Assembly: GCA_030694465.1 (NCBI GenBank)
Contig: JAUXYJ010000034.1
Span: 1-64,000, forward strand
Length of the DNA stretch: 64,000 nt
Direction: 5' to 3'
DNA from: Deltaproteobacteria bacterium
Lineage (GTDB): Bacteria; Myxococcota_A; Polyangia; Polyangiales; Ga0077539
A program made the position numbers and the translations under genes. Positions 52,647-62,216 of this stretch are shown piece by piece; the stretch's first letter is position 1, and the number at the start of each line of letters is the position of its first letter. A model generated the notes under the pieces. It did not search any database and had not been told where the DNA came from. It worked only from the letters and a program-made list of their open reading frames with translations.

Positions 52647-54239
52647 TCAGCGCCCCGGCAGCCGCACGCGCGCACCGTTCGCCGCGCCCTCGATCTCGAC
52701 GAACACCGCGCCCGCAAACACGTCGCGCACAAACACGTGGGACACCGCGCCGCTCTCGGAGTCCCCCAGCTGCGCCCAATGCGCCTGCGCGGTGCCCAGC
52801 AGAGCGCCCCGCGCGTCGCGATAGCGCACACTGAGCGCACCGTCGCCCTGCACGCCCCGCTGCGGCGCGCGGGTGTATGCCCAGGTCAACGCGCCGTCCG
52901 CAGCGAGGGCGCCCACAAACACGGTCGTCGGCGCGGCCTCGCTCACCAGCCCGCTTACGGTTCCGCGCAGCGCCACCGCGCGCGAATACAGCGCGCGATA
53001 CGTGTAGTCCGACACCCACTGCGGGTCGCAATAGCCCATGAAGTCCGTCGTGCTCATGGGCGAAAAGAACGTCGCGTCGCGCGGGTCGAAGCCCCACACG
53101 CCGATGCGCCCGAGCGCGTGCGGATACGCCCTGTCTGCGCCCGACGTCGAGCATGGTGCGTGCTCGCGGCCGAACAAGTGACCGAGCTCGTGCGCGAACG
53201 TCCACGCCGTGTCGTCCCCGGTAAAGCCCACCCCGCTGCCCACGCGGATCGAGGCGTCCGTGGGGTTTGAGACAACGTAGCTCTGGCCCGTCACGCACGA
53301 TCGACCGCAGTAGATCTCGCGCGTGGTGGCAGGCGCCACGAGGCCAAAGTAGTACACGTCGTCCCCGGGGGCCTCGCGGTCGCGGAGGTTTGCGATCACG
53401 CCGTTGAGCGAGCCGAAGTTCACGTTTCCCGTGAACGTCGTGCTGCCAAAATCAATCGGCGCGTGGACGGTGAAGTCCACCGCGGTCAGGGGATAGAGCG
53501 CGATCAAGAGCGTGCGCATGCGCCCGAGCTGCTCGGGGCTGGTGTCGGGCAGACGGTTCGATCGGTCGCCGGTCCAACGCACAGGGACCAGCGTCACGCG
53601 AAGCGAGCCGGGCACGGGGGACAGGTCCAACGCGGCCAGCGTTCCGTCGCGGGGAACGCGCGCGTCCGAGGTGCCCGCCCCCGACGATGTGGGCCCCGTG
53701 TCTGAGAGCACCCGCACCGCGTAGCGCGCCCCCGAGCGCACCCTCGCCGCGTCCACCCGAAACGTAAACACCCCCGCGGGGTCCATGTCCGACGACGCCC
53801 CAGAGATCATCCTGCTCTCGCGCAGCACGCTCGTTGTGCCGCCCTCGTCCCACAAGAGCTCGGCGGTGACCATCCTCGCGCGAAACCCCGCCGCGGGGGT
53901 CACATACGCGCGCACCGCCGCCGCGCGCCCCGCGATCAACGGCGCGTTTCGCCCCGCCATCGGCGCGATCGCTCCGCGCGCGAACACCGCGACGCGCACG
54001 CCCTGAAACATCGCTACTTCGCTCACGGCGAGGTCCTCTGCGAGCCGCACCTCGCCCGGCCGCGCCGCGTCCTGCGCGATCCCCGGGATGTCCTCACTGG
54101 GCGCAGAGTCTCCGAGCGGCGTCATCGCGTCTTGCGAGATCACGGTGCCGTCAAGTGTGCCTCCGTCCTCTTCGGGCTGCGCGGGCCCGCTGCATCCAAC
54201 CAGCGTGAGAAGCGACAGCGTGAAGAGCGCGTAGTTCAT
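52647..54239 (-). CDS. Metzincin-type zinc metalloprotease lipoprotein
   Basis: The 530-residue protein has a strong lipobox LTLVGC (C16). The zinc-binding sequence HELGHLFGREH lies at 350-360 (HExxHxxGxxH), followed by a Met-turn at MGYC (M401, in STTDFMGYC), the metzincin hallmark. The 300 residues before the catalytic domain are rich in beta strands and Asp/Ala linkers. It is expected to be an outer-membrane-anchored protease facing the exterior or periplasm, perhaps a predation or nutrient enzyme. It is convergent with the DegT gene (26-base gap). Confidence 0.9.
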   Translation of the reverse strand: MNYALFTLSLLTLVGCSGPAQPEEDGGTLDGTVISQDAMTPLGDSAPSEDIPGIAQDAARPGEVRLAEDLAVSEVAMFQGVRVAVFARGAIAPMAGRNAPLIAGRAAAVRAYVTPAAGFRARMVTAELLWDEGGTTSVLRESRMISGASSDMDPAGVFTFRVDAARVRSGARYAVRVLSDTGPTSSGAGTSDARVPRDGTLAALDLSPVPGSLRVTLVPVRWTGDRSNRLPDTSPEQLGRMRTLLIALYPLTAVDFTVHAPIDFGSTTFTGNVNFGSLNGVIANLRDREAPGDDVYYFGLVAPATTREIYCGRSCVTGQSYVVSNPTDASIRVGSGVGFTGDDTAWTFAHELGHLFGREHAPCSTSGADRAYPHALGRIGVWGFDPRDATFFSPMSTTDFMGYCDPQWVSDYTYRALYSRAVALRGTVSGLVSEAAPTTVFVGALAADGALTWAYTRAPQRGVQGDGALSVRYRDARGALLGTAQAHWAQLGDSESGAVSHVFVRDVFAGAVFVEIEGAANGARVRLPGR

Positions 54240-54546
54240 CGGAGGGCCATTTCTCCAGCGGGGTGTGACAGCAGCGCAGCTCGCGCCGCATCGGGCGGCG
54301 CGGATTCCTGCGGCGTATACACTACGCGAGTTCGCGCAGAGCCCTCACGCTCAATAGAAAACACACAACCCGCGCGATGATCGAGGCGCACTCGCATTCA
54401 CGCGGCGCAGCCCTGCGAGCAGCGCGAGGTCAATCCTGACGTGATGCATCCGCCGTAAGAGCTCGCCCGGACTTGAGCCATGCGGACGGTTTTACGCACA
54501 ACGCTACCCCATTCGTTCTTGGCGCCGATGCCCTCAGGAGGTCGCA
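54240..54546. other. Intergenic region of about 300 bases upstream of the metzincin gene and the signalling cassette
   Basis: No gene is visible. The region must hold the divergent promoters for the metzincin gene (minus) and the signalling cassette (plus). I see no clear consensus. Confidence 0.5.
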
Positions 54547-54657
54547 GTGCCAGCCGAGATGTCATTCAATATGGAATATCTGATACTTCAAATTGATGAA
54601 CTCAGCGGCGTGCTCGCAGCGGGATATGTGCCATTGGCGCAGGTGATCCTTCACTGA
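54547..54657 (+). CDS. Candidate 36-residue small protein ahead of the signalling cassette
   Basis: A GTG at 54547 lies four bases after a perfect AGGAGGT ribosome-binding site (54536-54542) and opens a frame of 36 codons ending at TGA 54657. It would encode a small, partly hydrophobic peptide with MEYLILQIDELSGVLAAGYV in the middle. It may be a leader peptide, or a leftover of a longer gene whose C-terminal part was lost. No similarity is recognised. It ends 33 bases before the hybrid kinase start. Confidence 0.35.
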   Translation: MPAEMSFNMEYLILQIDELSGVLAAGYVPLAQVILH

Positions 54658-54690
54658 TTGCCGCGGCTCGCGAAGTGCATCCCGTAGGTC

Positions 54691-57363
54691 GTGCTTCCGC
54701 CCAAAACATCCGTAAAGTCCGTGAATGAAGCCCAGACCCTGGCGTCCCAGTATGCCCGCTCGCTCCTCGAGGCCTCACCAGACCCGCTGGTGACCATCAG
54801 CCCAGAGGGCAAGATCACCGACGTGAACGAGGCGTCGGTCGAGGCCACTGGAGTACCGCGCGAGCAGCTCATCGGCACGGACTTCTGCGACTGCTTCACC
54901 GACCCTGACGCGGCGCGCGCCGGGTATCGCAAGGTGTTCTCCGAAGGTCTTGTGCGAGACTATCCGCTTGCCATCTGCCACGCCTCGGGGCGCGTCATGG
55001 ATGTGCTCTACAACGCCAGCGTCTACAAGGACGGCGAGGGAAACGTCCTCGGCGTGTTCGCCGCCGCGCGGGACGACACCGAGCGCAAGCGCCTGGACCT
55101 GGTGCTGCAGGAAAGAAGCGTCGAGCTGGAGGCTGCGAAGACGGAGGCAGACAGGGCCAATCTCGCCAAGTCGGAGTTTCTCTCGAACATGAGTCACGAG
55201 ATCCGCACTCCGATGAACGCCATCATCGGCATGTCCCACCTGGCGCTGAAGACGGAGCTGACGCCGCAGCAGCGCAATCATATCAAGAAGATCCATGATT
55301 CAGGTCGGCATCTTCTCGGGATCATCAACGACATTCTCGACTTCTCGAAGATCGAGGCGGGCAAGCTCGAGGTCGAGCGCACCGAGTTCGAGTTGGAAAA
55401 GGTTCTCGAGCATGTGGCCAACCTGATCGCCGAGAAGACGGGGGCCAAGGGGCTGGAGCTGATCTTCGACGTCGACAAGAACGTGCCGGACAACCTGATC
55501 GGCGACCCGCTACGACTGGGGCAGATTCTCATCAACTACAGCAACAACGCCGTCAAGTTCACCGAGCAGGGGGAGATCGACGTCGTCATCCGGCTCAAGG
55601 AAGAGACCGACCACGACGTGCTGCTCTACGTCGCTGTGCGCGACACTGGTATCGGCCTCACCGAGGCGCAGATTGGGCGTCTGTTTCAGAGCTTTTCTCA
55701 GGCCGACACGTCGACCACCCGCAAGTTCGGTGGCAGCGGTCTTGGGCTGGCGATTTCCAGGAACCTAGCCGAACTGATGGGCGGAGAAGTGGGCGTGGAT
55801 AGCACGCCCGGCGAGGGCAGCACCTTCTGGTTTACGGCGCGCTTCGGCAAGGGAGCCGCGCCGCCTCGCAAACTGCTGCTGTCGCACGACCTTTACGGCA
55901 AACGCATGCTGGTCGTCGATGATAACGAATACGCCCGGCTGGTGCTGAGCGAGCTTCTCAGCAACATGAACTTCAAGGTCGACCAGGCGGAGTCGGGCGC
56001 GGCAGCCATCGACTCCGTGGAGCGGGCCGAGGCGCAGGGCATGCCCTACGAGATTGTGTTTCTCGACTGGCAGATGCCGGTGATGGACGGCATCGAGACG
56101 GCCAGGCGGCTGAGGGCGCTTTCGCTGGGCCGCTTGCCGCACCTGGTGATGGTGACCGCCTACGGCCGCGAGGAAGTCATCCGGAGCGCCGCGGCGACCA
56201 GCATCGAAGAGGTGCTGATCAAGCCGGTCAGCCCTTCGACCCTGTTCGGCGGCGTGGTGCGCGTGCTCGGGGGCGCATCCGACGGTCCCCACAACATCGA
56301 GGACACAGCAGGCGACCTGTTCGATCAGCTCGCCACGATCAAGGGCGCCCGCATCCTGCTGGTGGAGGACAACGAAATCAACCAGGAGGTGGCGACCGAA
56401 CTGCTGCGCGACGCCGGTTTCGTCGTCGACCTCGCCGAGGATGGCCGGGGCGCCATCGGCAAGGTCGGGACGGTCGCCTACGACGTCGTGCTGATGGACA
56501 TGCAGATGCCGGTGATGGACGGGATCACCGCGACCCGCGAGATCCGCAAGGAGCTGCGTTTTGCGAAGCTTCCGATCGTCGCGATGACCGCCAATGCCAT
56601 GCAGATCGATCGTGAGCGTTGCCTCGCGGCGGGCATGAACGACCATGTCGCTAAGCCTATCGAACCCAGAGAGCTGTGGAGAGCTTTGTTGAAGTGGATC
56701 AAGCCGCGGCACTCCCCCCAGGTGCCGGCGATGGCGAGGCCGCAGGGGGCGCACGGCGAGCTGCCGCCCGACATCGATGGGCTGGACATGACCAGTGGCC
56801 TGCGTCGCGTGCTCGGCAAGAAGCCGCTCTATGTCTCGATGCTTCGCAAGTTCGTCGCTGGGCAGAAATCCGCACTTCCGGCAATCCTGAGCGCCATCGA
56901 GGGCAACGACTGGGAAGGCGCCGAGCGGCTGGCCCACACGCTGAAAGGCGTCTCAGGCAACATTGGCGCGACCGGCCTGCAGCGTCTTGCCGGAGAGCTC
57001 GAGGCGGCCATCACAGATCGCCAGCCACGCGGAGTCGTCAATCTCCGGCTCGCCAATCTGGGGCCGCCGCTTGATGCGCTGATTGTGCAGTTGGAGCAGA
57101 CGCTGCCGGGGGAGCGAGCTGGTGAGGCGGTCGTAATTGACCCGAACCATCTGGCGGCAATCTGTCACAGGTTGACGGCACTGCTGGACGACGACGACGC
57201 GAAGGCGGTCACTGTGTTGGAGGCGAACGCGGATCTGCTCGAGGCAGCGTTTCCTAGCGATTATCGCGCAATAGAGCGCTGCATTCAATCATTCGACTTC
57301 GCAGCGGCGCTCGTAGCATTGCGCGTCGCCTCCGAGAATCTCGCGCCAATGGAGTCCCTGTGA
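54691..57363 (+). CDS. PAS hybrid sensor histidine kinase with two receivers and an HPt domain
   Basis: The 890-residue protein (GTG start at 54691; a GTG at 54721 is also possible) has these modules in order: PAS domain (about 25-130), short coiled-coil, HisKA with H169 in [11 protein letters not shown], HATPase with DTGIGL and GGSGLGLAI, receiver 1 with D459 in [11 protein letters not shown], receiver 2 with D603 in [11 protein letters not shown], and C-terminal HPt with H749 in [11 protein letters not shown]. No transmembrane segments, so a soluble sensor. The domain order and wording are typical of proteobacterial hybrid kinases. Its sequence style and codon choice differ from flanking genes. 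It overlaps the HD-GYP gene (GTGA, 57360-57363). Confidence 0.94.
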   Translation: MLPPKTSVKSVNEAQTLASQYARSLLEASPDPLVTISPEGKITDVNEASVEATGVPREQLIGTDFCDCFTDPDAARAGYRKVFSEGLVRDYPLAICHASGRVMDVLYNASVYKDGEGNVLGVFAAARDDTERKRLDLVLQERSVELEAAKTEADRANLAKSEFLSNMSHEIRTPMNAIIGMSHLALKTELTPQQRNHIKKIHDSGRHLLGIINDILDFSKIEAGKLEVERTEFELEKVLEHVANLIAEKTGAKGLELIFDVDKNVPDNLIGDPLRLGQILINYSNNAVKFTEQGEIDVVIRLKEETDHDVLLYVAVRDTGIGLTEAQIGRLFQSFSQADTSTTRKFGGSGLGLAISRNLAELMGGEVGVDSTPGEGSTFWFTARFGKGAAPPRKLLLSHDLYGKRMLVVDDNEYARLVLSELLSNMNFKVDQAESGAAAIDSVERAEAQGMPYEIVFLDWQMPVMDGIETARRLRALSLGRLPHLVMVTAYGREEVIRSAAATSIEEVLIKPVSPSTLFGGVVRVLGGASDGPHNIEDTAGDLFDQLATIKGARILLVEDNEINQEVATELLRDAGFVVDLAEDGRGAIGKVGTVAYDVVLMDMQMPVMDGITATREIRKELRFAKLPIVAMTANAMQIDRERCLAAGMNDHVAKPIEPRELWRALLKWIKPRHSPQVPAMARPQGAHGELPPDIDGLDMTSGLRRVLGKKPLYVSMLRKFVAGQKSALPAILSAIEGNDWEGAERLAHTLKGVSGNIGATGLQRLAGELEAAITDRQPRGVVNLRLANLGPPLDALIVQLEQTLPGERAGEAVVIDPNHLAAICHRLTALLDDDDAKAVTVLEANADLLEAAFPSDYRAIERCIQSFDFAAALVALRVASENLAPMESL

Positions 57364-58454
57364 ACGATCACGCCACCACCCAAAGCCCCATCATTCTGGT
57401 GGTCGATGACACGCCGGACAACCTCCTCATGATGAGCGACCTGCTCGCTGACCAATACAAGGTCAAGGTTGCTAACTGCGGAGAGCGAGCGCTGCAGATC
57501 GCCAGGTCCGCATCGCCTCCTGACTTGATCCTGCTGGATATCATGATGCCCGAGATGGACGGCTATGAGGTCTGTCGACAACTGCAGCGCGACCCAAAGA
57601 CAGCGAAAATCCCGGTGATCTTCCTCACCGCAAGGTCCGAAGTGGAGGACGAGGAGAGAGGTCTGGAGCTCGGCGCGGTCGATTACATCACCAAGCCTAT
57701 CAGCCCGCCCATCGTCATGGCGCGAGTGAAGAGCCAGCTGGCGCTCAAGGCCGTTGCCGACTTCCTCCACGACAAGAACAAATTTCTCGAACTCGAGGTG
57801 GCCAGGCGCACGCACGAGGTGCTGGAAGGTTCGCTAGAGACCATCTTTACGATGACGCGCGCGGCTGAACACAAAGACGAGGACACGGGCGCTCACGTGC
57901 AGCGGATCAGCCACTACAGTCGCGACCTTGCGAGGCTGCTCGGTCAGGAAAAAGAATTCGTCGACAGGATCTTCTTCGCGAGCCCGATGCACGACATCGG
58001 CAAAATCGGCATCCCCGACGTCATCCTGCTCAAGCCAGGAGCTTTGACCCCGGACGAGTGGACGATCATGAAGGGGCACGCCGCGATCGGTGCGAAAATC
58101 CTCGGCGACAGCAAGTCCCCGCACCTCCAGATGGGCGCCGAAATCGCGCAGAATCACCACGAGCGGTGGGACGGCGGGGGGTATCCGAACGGCAAGCAGG
58201 GCGAGGCCATTCCCCTTGCGGCGCGCATCATGAATATCTGCGACGTCTACGACGCTCTTCGCAGCAAGCGGCCCTACAAGCCCGCATTCGATCATCAGAA
58301 AGCCGTGGACATCATCACGCGCGGAGATGGCCGCACGCAGCCAGAGCACTTTGACCCGGATGTTCTTGCTGCGTTCAAGGACTCCCACGCGCTGTTTCGC
58401 GACACCTTCGAGGCACACACGGCGTCGCTTCATCCACCCGCGGGTACGACCTAA
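57360..58454 (+). CDS. Receiver/HD-GYP cyclic di-GMP phosphodiesterase
   Basis: The 364-residue protein has a receiver domain with D60 in [11 protein letters not shown] and an HD-GYP domain with [11 protein letters not shown] (HD at 211-212) and [11 protein letters not shown] at 266-276 (GYP at 274-276), so the catalytic set is complete. It is a predicted c-di-GMP phosphodiesterase whose activity would be switched by phosphorylation from the hybrid kinase encoded just upstream. It is likely to connect a sensory input to motility or biofilm behaviour. Confidence 0.94.
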   Translation: MNDHATTQSPIILVVDDTPDNLLMMSDLLADQYKVKVANCGERALQIARSASPPDLILLDIMMPEMDGYEVCRQLQRDPKTAKIPVIFLTARSEVEDEERGLELGAVDYITKPISPPIVMARVKSQLALKAVADFLHDKNKFLELEVARRTHEVLEGSLETIFTMTRAAEHKDEDTGAHVQRISHYSRDLARLLGQEKEFVDRIFFASPMHDIGKIGIPDVILLKPGALTPDEWTIMKGHAAIGAKILGDSKSPHLQMGAEIAQNHHERWDGGGYPNGKQGEAIPLAARIMNICDVYDALRSKRPYKPAFDHQKAVDIITRGDGRTQPEHFDPDVLAAFKDSHALFRDTFEAHTASLHPPAGTT

Positions 58455-58466
58455 TACTCTTCGCTG

Positions 58467-58799
58467 ATGAGCCAAGACCTGCTCCCCCGCCGACGAGCGA
58501 TCCCTGCGGCCGCTCGCTCGGTGACTGGCGTGACCTTGGACGCTCCGGTGCTGCCACGGTCGCGTGCGCGAATGGTCGATGGCCGTTTGATGTCGGTGCC
58601 CGCGGGGGCTGACGCGAGGCTGCGGTTTTGCTCCGAGGGCCTGCCTGGCGGTGAAGTGGTCTTGATGCACACGCACACGCAGCACAGGCTGGCCCTCGCG
58701 ATGGACTTCGCGACCCGAGGAAACCTCGGCGGTGTGCTCCCGGCGCGCGCTCGCAGCGCAGCTCGCATAAGCCTATCCAGCGATGGCAAGCGAGTTTGA
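58467..58799 (+). CDS. Weak candidate small protein after the HD-GYP gene
   Basis: A 110-codon frame begins 12 bases after the HD-GYP stop, with no clear ribosome-binding site. The peptide has a MHTHTQHR His stretch but is otherwise Arg/Ala/Ser-rich with no recognised fold. It may be a remnant of DNA from the transferred cassette. The rest of 58800-58894 is non-coding with the hairpins described below. Confidence 0.25.
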   Translation: MSQDLLPRRRAIPAAARSVTGVTLDAPVLPRSRARMVDGRLMSVPAGADARLRFCSEGLPGGEVVLMHTHTQHRLALAMDFATRGNLGGVLPARARSAARISLSSDGKRV

Positions 58800-58833
58800 C
58801 GCGCTCGCGGGCCCCTTTGCGGACGTCCAAGAG

Positions 58834-58888
58834 CCGGGTACTCCCGGAGGGCGCTGCGGGCGTGTGCTTTGATCGCACGAGTGCCCTC
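58834..58888 (-). terminator. Hairpins downstream of the DUF2330 gene
   Basis: CCGGG/CCCGG with a four-base loop (58834-58847) and a longer stem GAGGGC/GCCCTC (58847-58888, with an inner CGTG/CACG stem) lie immediately beyond the DUF2330 stop. There is no U tract, so any terminator role is tentative. Confidence 0.35.
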
Positions 58889-58894
58889 TGCGGC

Positions 58895-60313
58895 TCAGCG
58901 CTTGGCGCGGCGGCGGGCAGCGGCGGCCAAGGCGCTCAGGACAAACGCGGCGCCGCTCAGGCCAAACCCGGCAGAGCCCACGGGGACCGTGGTGCAACGG
59001 ATCGGCTGCACGCTCGGGCGCGCGACCGGGACCACCGCGCAGGGAGGCGGAGTGGGCACGTTGCGGATGGTGCCGTAGTTGTACTGGACCGGGCGCTCGG
59101 CAGGGACCGCGGCGGGGGCGAGCTGAAGATCTCGGTCGAGGAGCTGTCCCGCGAGGTCCGCGTGCAATCGGGTGATCGTGGGCGCGCCTGAGAGCCCCAT
59201 GAGGGCGACCTCCATGTCGGCCATGGGCGTGGGTTCGACGCAGCGCATGGAGGGCCCTGGGCCCGCGTCGGCGCTAGCGTCGGTGTCTGCGTCGGGGCTG
59301 CCACCGTCGGTGTCTGTGTTGTTACATAGCGGCGTCGAGGACGCGCTCCGCTCGGCTTGTTGTGCGATCGAGCGAAACGCCCCCGCGCTCATGGTGAGGG
59401 CAGACTCGGTGATCCAGGCGCGGCCGGCGTTGCGCACGTTGATGGCGTTTTCGACGGCGCGAAAGTCTGCTGCGGGGTCTTGTCCGCCGGGGGTGTTCCA
59501 GTCCCACGTGAGGTCGCTGTCGCGGACCTCGCCGTTGGGAAAGTTGGTCGCTTCAAAGCGCGTGTCCGCGATCACCAAGAGGTTGAGCGCGACCTTGTCG
59601 CTCACGCCCGCGGCCACCATGCGCAGAGGCAACGTGGGCGCGTAGCTCGGGATGGTCACACGCACCGGAGACATCCGGTTGAGCCCAACGCCCGCGCGCA
59701 ATTTGAGCGCGACGAAGTCACTTCGCAGCGCCACATAGTGATCAATCACCGGCTCAATCGCAGCCGGAACGCTAAACCCGCTGTCCCGCAGCCACGTGCG
59801 GATCGCCATCGCGTTGGTCCCGCCGATCACCGCCACCGCGTAGGGCCCCACGACCTCTTCGCGATGCACTACCACGCCGCCATCTTCGGGGCTGCCCGCG
59901 TCGATAGCGCCCGCCGAGGTTGGGCTAAACGACCGATCGTTGGGGCAGTTCTGCCGGGGCAGCTGTGGGCGAAACACCCGCGGCGCCGTGGTCGAGTCCA
60001 GGGCGCTCATAAAGCGATCGTCCGCGAGGTCTACCTGCACATCGGGCCCGCTGCGAATGGGCAGAATCCAAGAGAAATCACTGGGGTTTCCGGCGTAGCT
60101 AAACTGATCCCAGAGGGTGGTCCGCGTCGCAGACACCGAGAGCACCATGCGGTGATCGGTCACGCTCTGCACCACGCTCGGGGGCGCAAAGCAGCCGCCA
60201 CAGGCCTCGGCGACCCGTGGGCTTCCGGACAAGCTCACGGTGGCGAGCGCTAACCCCGCGAGGGCTGCCAAGGGACGAAGGCTCATGCGGCGAAGTGAGG
60301 GAGAGTGGGACAT
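58895..60313 (-). CDS. DUF2330 family secreted protein
   Basis: The protein has 472 residues from ATG 60313, with AGGAG ten bases upstream. The N-terminal signal is followed by CGGCFAPP (C38, C41), the hallmark start of DUF2330. A long beta-rich extracytoplasmic domain follows with several Cys. The C-terminus is a single hydrophobic segment followed by RRRAKR, an arrangement like sorting or anchor tails (PEP-CTERM/MYXO-CTERM type), though without their exact signature. The function of DUF2330 is unknown. It is convergent with the small frame at 58467 and heads a minus-strand pair. Confidence 0.85.
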   Translation of the reverse strand: MSHSPSLRRMSLRPLAALAGLALATVSLSGSPRVAEACGGCFAPPSVVQSVTDHRMVLSVSATRTTLWDQFSYAGNPSDFSWILPIRSGPDVQVDLADDRFMSALDSTTAPRVFRPQLPRQNCPNDRSFSPTSAGAIDAGSPEDGGVVVHREEVVGPYAVAVIGGTNAMAIRTWLRDSGFSVPAAIEPVIDHYVALRSDFVALKLRAGVGLNRMSPVRVTIPSYAPTLPLRMVAAGVSDKVALNLLVIADTRFEATNFPNGEVRDSDLTWDWNTPGGQDPAADFRAVENAINVRNAGRAWITESALTMSAGAFRSIAQQAERSASSTPLCNNTDTDGGSPDADTDASADAGPGPSMRCVEPTPMADMEVALMGLSGAPTITRLHADLAGQLLDRDLQLAPAAVPAERPVQYNYGTIRNVPTPPPCAVVPVARPSVQPIRCTTVPVGSAGFGLSGAAFVLSALAAAARRRAKR

Positions 60314-60477
60314 CGGGGGAGGGCTCCTAAGGGTGCGGGCGTGAATGGCAATCCGTGGTGTGTGCCAATGAATCTGGCTCACTCTCTGCGAGCGCCATGC
60401 CAAGGAAAAAACCATGGGTTTGTCCCTTGATTGAGCCAAGGTGAGCCACTGTGCTCTTGTGCGGTCCCCCGCGTGAC

Positions 60478-61476
60478 TCAGCGCTCGTTTTGAAGACAGC
60501 GAAAGTCATCAAAGCACCGCGCGCTCGGTCCCGTGCGCTGTACATTGGCTGGCACACTCCCGCGTCTGGGCCGCGCGTGCCGTGGGCGCACGGCGGCGAG
60601 CGCGCCGTTGGGGAGCATGTCCGCGTCGGGATCAATGCTCACGGGCAAGTGCGGCATGGGGCGCTCGACGATGGGATTTCCGCGAGCGATCGCGGTGGCT
60701 TCTTCGAGCAAGTGCACGGCCTCGTCGACGACTACGCGTCGCTCGGCGCGGCCCCCGTACGCGATGGACGTCTCGGCGATCACCCGCGCGATCTCTGCAG
60801 GGTCACGCAATCGCGCGGCCTCGGCCACGGCGATCACCGCGCGATCTGCTGCAAAATCCCTGTCGTTTTCACCCGTGAGCCCCTGCGGCATCGAGGCCCC
60901 GAGGCGGAGTTGCCTCTGCGCAAACTGCTCGACAGTGGCCACCTCGACAGACTGTCGTCGCCGCACAATGCGCGCGACTACGGCCATGCGCGCGACCGAG
61001 TCCATCGCGCGGTCATCACTCACCGGAGCGACCCCCCGGAGCGCTACGGCCTCGGCCCGACGACGACAGGCCGCGAGGGCCATCGGGGCAAACCGACGCA
61101 GGGCCCGATCGACCAAAAATCGCTGGACCACAGCAGGGTCGCCCATCGTGGTGCGCGAGGTGTCGACCGCGGCCAAGAGCGCGCGCTCGTCGGTGTCGAG
61201 CCAGTACCAGAGCGCTCCACGGAGCATCGCGATCGCGGGGTGTGTTCCGTCGGTGGCGGGAGGCGCGCCCTCGGACACGCGCGTGAGCGCTTGGGTGTCA
61301 TCGATCGCTTCGAGCGCGGACATCCCTGCGCGCTGGCGCTGGGCCTCGCGGATGCGGGCCGTCTCAGCCGTCTCGACAAACGCGTTGTTGACCTCTTCGA
61401 CGAGCCCCTGCGCAGAGCCCACCGACGGAGCGAGCACCCCGAGCAAGAGCATCCCCATCGCGATCACACTGCGCAC
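60478..61476 (-). CDS. Secreted protein of unknown function
   Basis: The 332-residue protein starts with a clear signal peptide (AMGMLLLGVLAPSVGSAQ). The mature part is helical, Arg/Glu/Ala-rich, with two Cys near the C-terminus (SARCFDDFRC). I do not recognise a family. It is upstream of the DUF2330 gene on the same strand with a 164-base gap that may hold a promoter, and is divergent from the Cys-rich protein that follows (20-base gap). Confidence 0.6.
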   Translation of the reverse strand: MRSVIAMGMLLLGVLAPSVGSAQGLVEEVNNAFVETAETARIREAQRQRAGMSALEAIDDTQALTRVSEGAPPATDGTHPAIAMLRGALWYWLDTDERALLAAVDTSRTTMGDPAVVQRFLVDRALRRFAPMALAACRRRAEAVALRGVAPVSDDRAMDSVARMAVVARIVRRRQSVEVATVEQFAQRQLRLGASMPQGLTGENDRDFAADRAVIAVAEAARLRDPAEIARVIAETSIAYGGRAERRVVVDEAVHLLEEATAIARGNPIVERPMPHLPVSIDPDADMLPNGALAAVRPRHARPRRGSVPANVQRTGPSARCFDDFRCLQNER

Positions 61477-61496
61477 AGAGCACTAGGGTAGCTTCT

Positions 61497-62210
61497 GTGG
61501 GCGAGAAGTTCCGGTGGGGCCGGGCGATTGTGCAGAGTTGCGTGAGATTGCTCGATGGGCACACACTGGTCGCGACCCACGTGTTGTTCTGGTTTGGACA
61601 TCGACCGCAGTGCCCACAGCGCACACACGTCCCGAGCTACCGCGCAGAGCAAGCCCTGGTGTGCCAAGCCTGCATGCCTGAAGTGTGTCCAACGTGTCCT
61701 CTGTGCGGCACCCCGGCCAAGCGCGTGGGCGAGAGCGAGGGGTATGCGCACTACGCGTTTCACGCGCTCTGTCCCACGTGTGTGAGCACGGTGCGCGGGG
61801 CAGGCGTCGCGCCCATTCGCCGGGAAAAAAGCACGCAAGCGCGCGCAGATCTCTTGTGCGAGACCTTCGCGACTCTGAAGGTCACCGAGACCGCGCGCAG
61901 ACGGATCAGGCTCGAAGGGCACGTGGGCGGCCGTGAGGTGCGGCTGATCCTCAAGCACGGCGCGCGCGAGGGACAATCCGAGCGATTTGTCTACGCGGTC
62001 GCGCTCGATCGGGTGACCGAAGTGACCACGGTGGCGGAGCTTGCGGGAGACCCTGCGCTGTGGGCGCGGCTCGACGTGGTGTCTCTCAGTGTGTTCTCGG
62101 ACGGGAGGACTTGGCTTCGGGTCGCACTACGACACCTAGGGCGCACCGACGCGGTGCGGTTGCTCGAGGCCATGGTGCAGAGCGCAGATGCGCTTAGCGC
62201 GCAACGGTGA
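61497..62210 (+). CDS. Cys-rich, possible zinc-binding protein of unknown function
   Basis: The 237-residue protein (GTG start) has a membrane-proximal N-terminal segment and a Cys cluster in residues about 39-100: CPQ, CQAC, CPTCPLCG, CPTC, enough for two zinc sites. The C-terminal half is a mixed alpha/beta soluble domain. Family not recognised. It ends six bases before the stop of the convergent dihaem protein gene. Confidence 0.6.
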   Translation: MGEKFRWGRAIVQSCVRLLDGHTLVATHVLFWFGHRPQCPQRTHVPSYRAEQALVCQACMPEVCPTCPLCGTPAKRVGESEGYAHYAFHALCPTCVSTVRGAGVAPIRREKSTQARADLLCETFATLKVTETARRRIRLEGHVGGREVRLILKHGAREGQSERFVYAVALDRVTEVTTVAELAGDPALWARLDVVSLSVFSDGRTWLRVALRHLGRTDAVRLLEAMVQSADALSAQR

Positions 62211-62216
62211 GCGAAA

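Noticed and set aside
58375..58878. Minus-strand frame opposite the end of the HD-GYP gene
   Set aside because: Arg/Ser/Pro-rich with no recognised fold; overlaps a certain gene.
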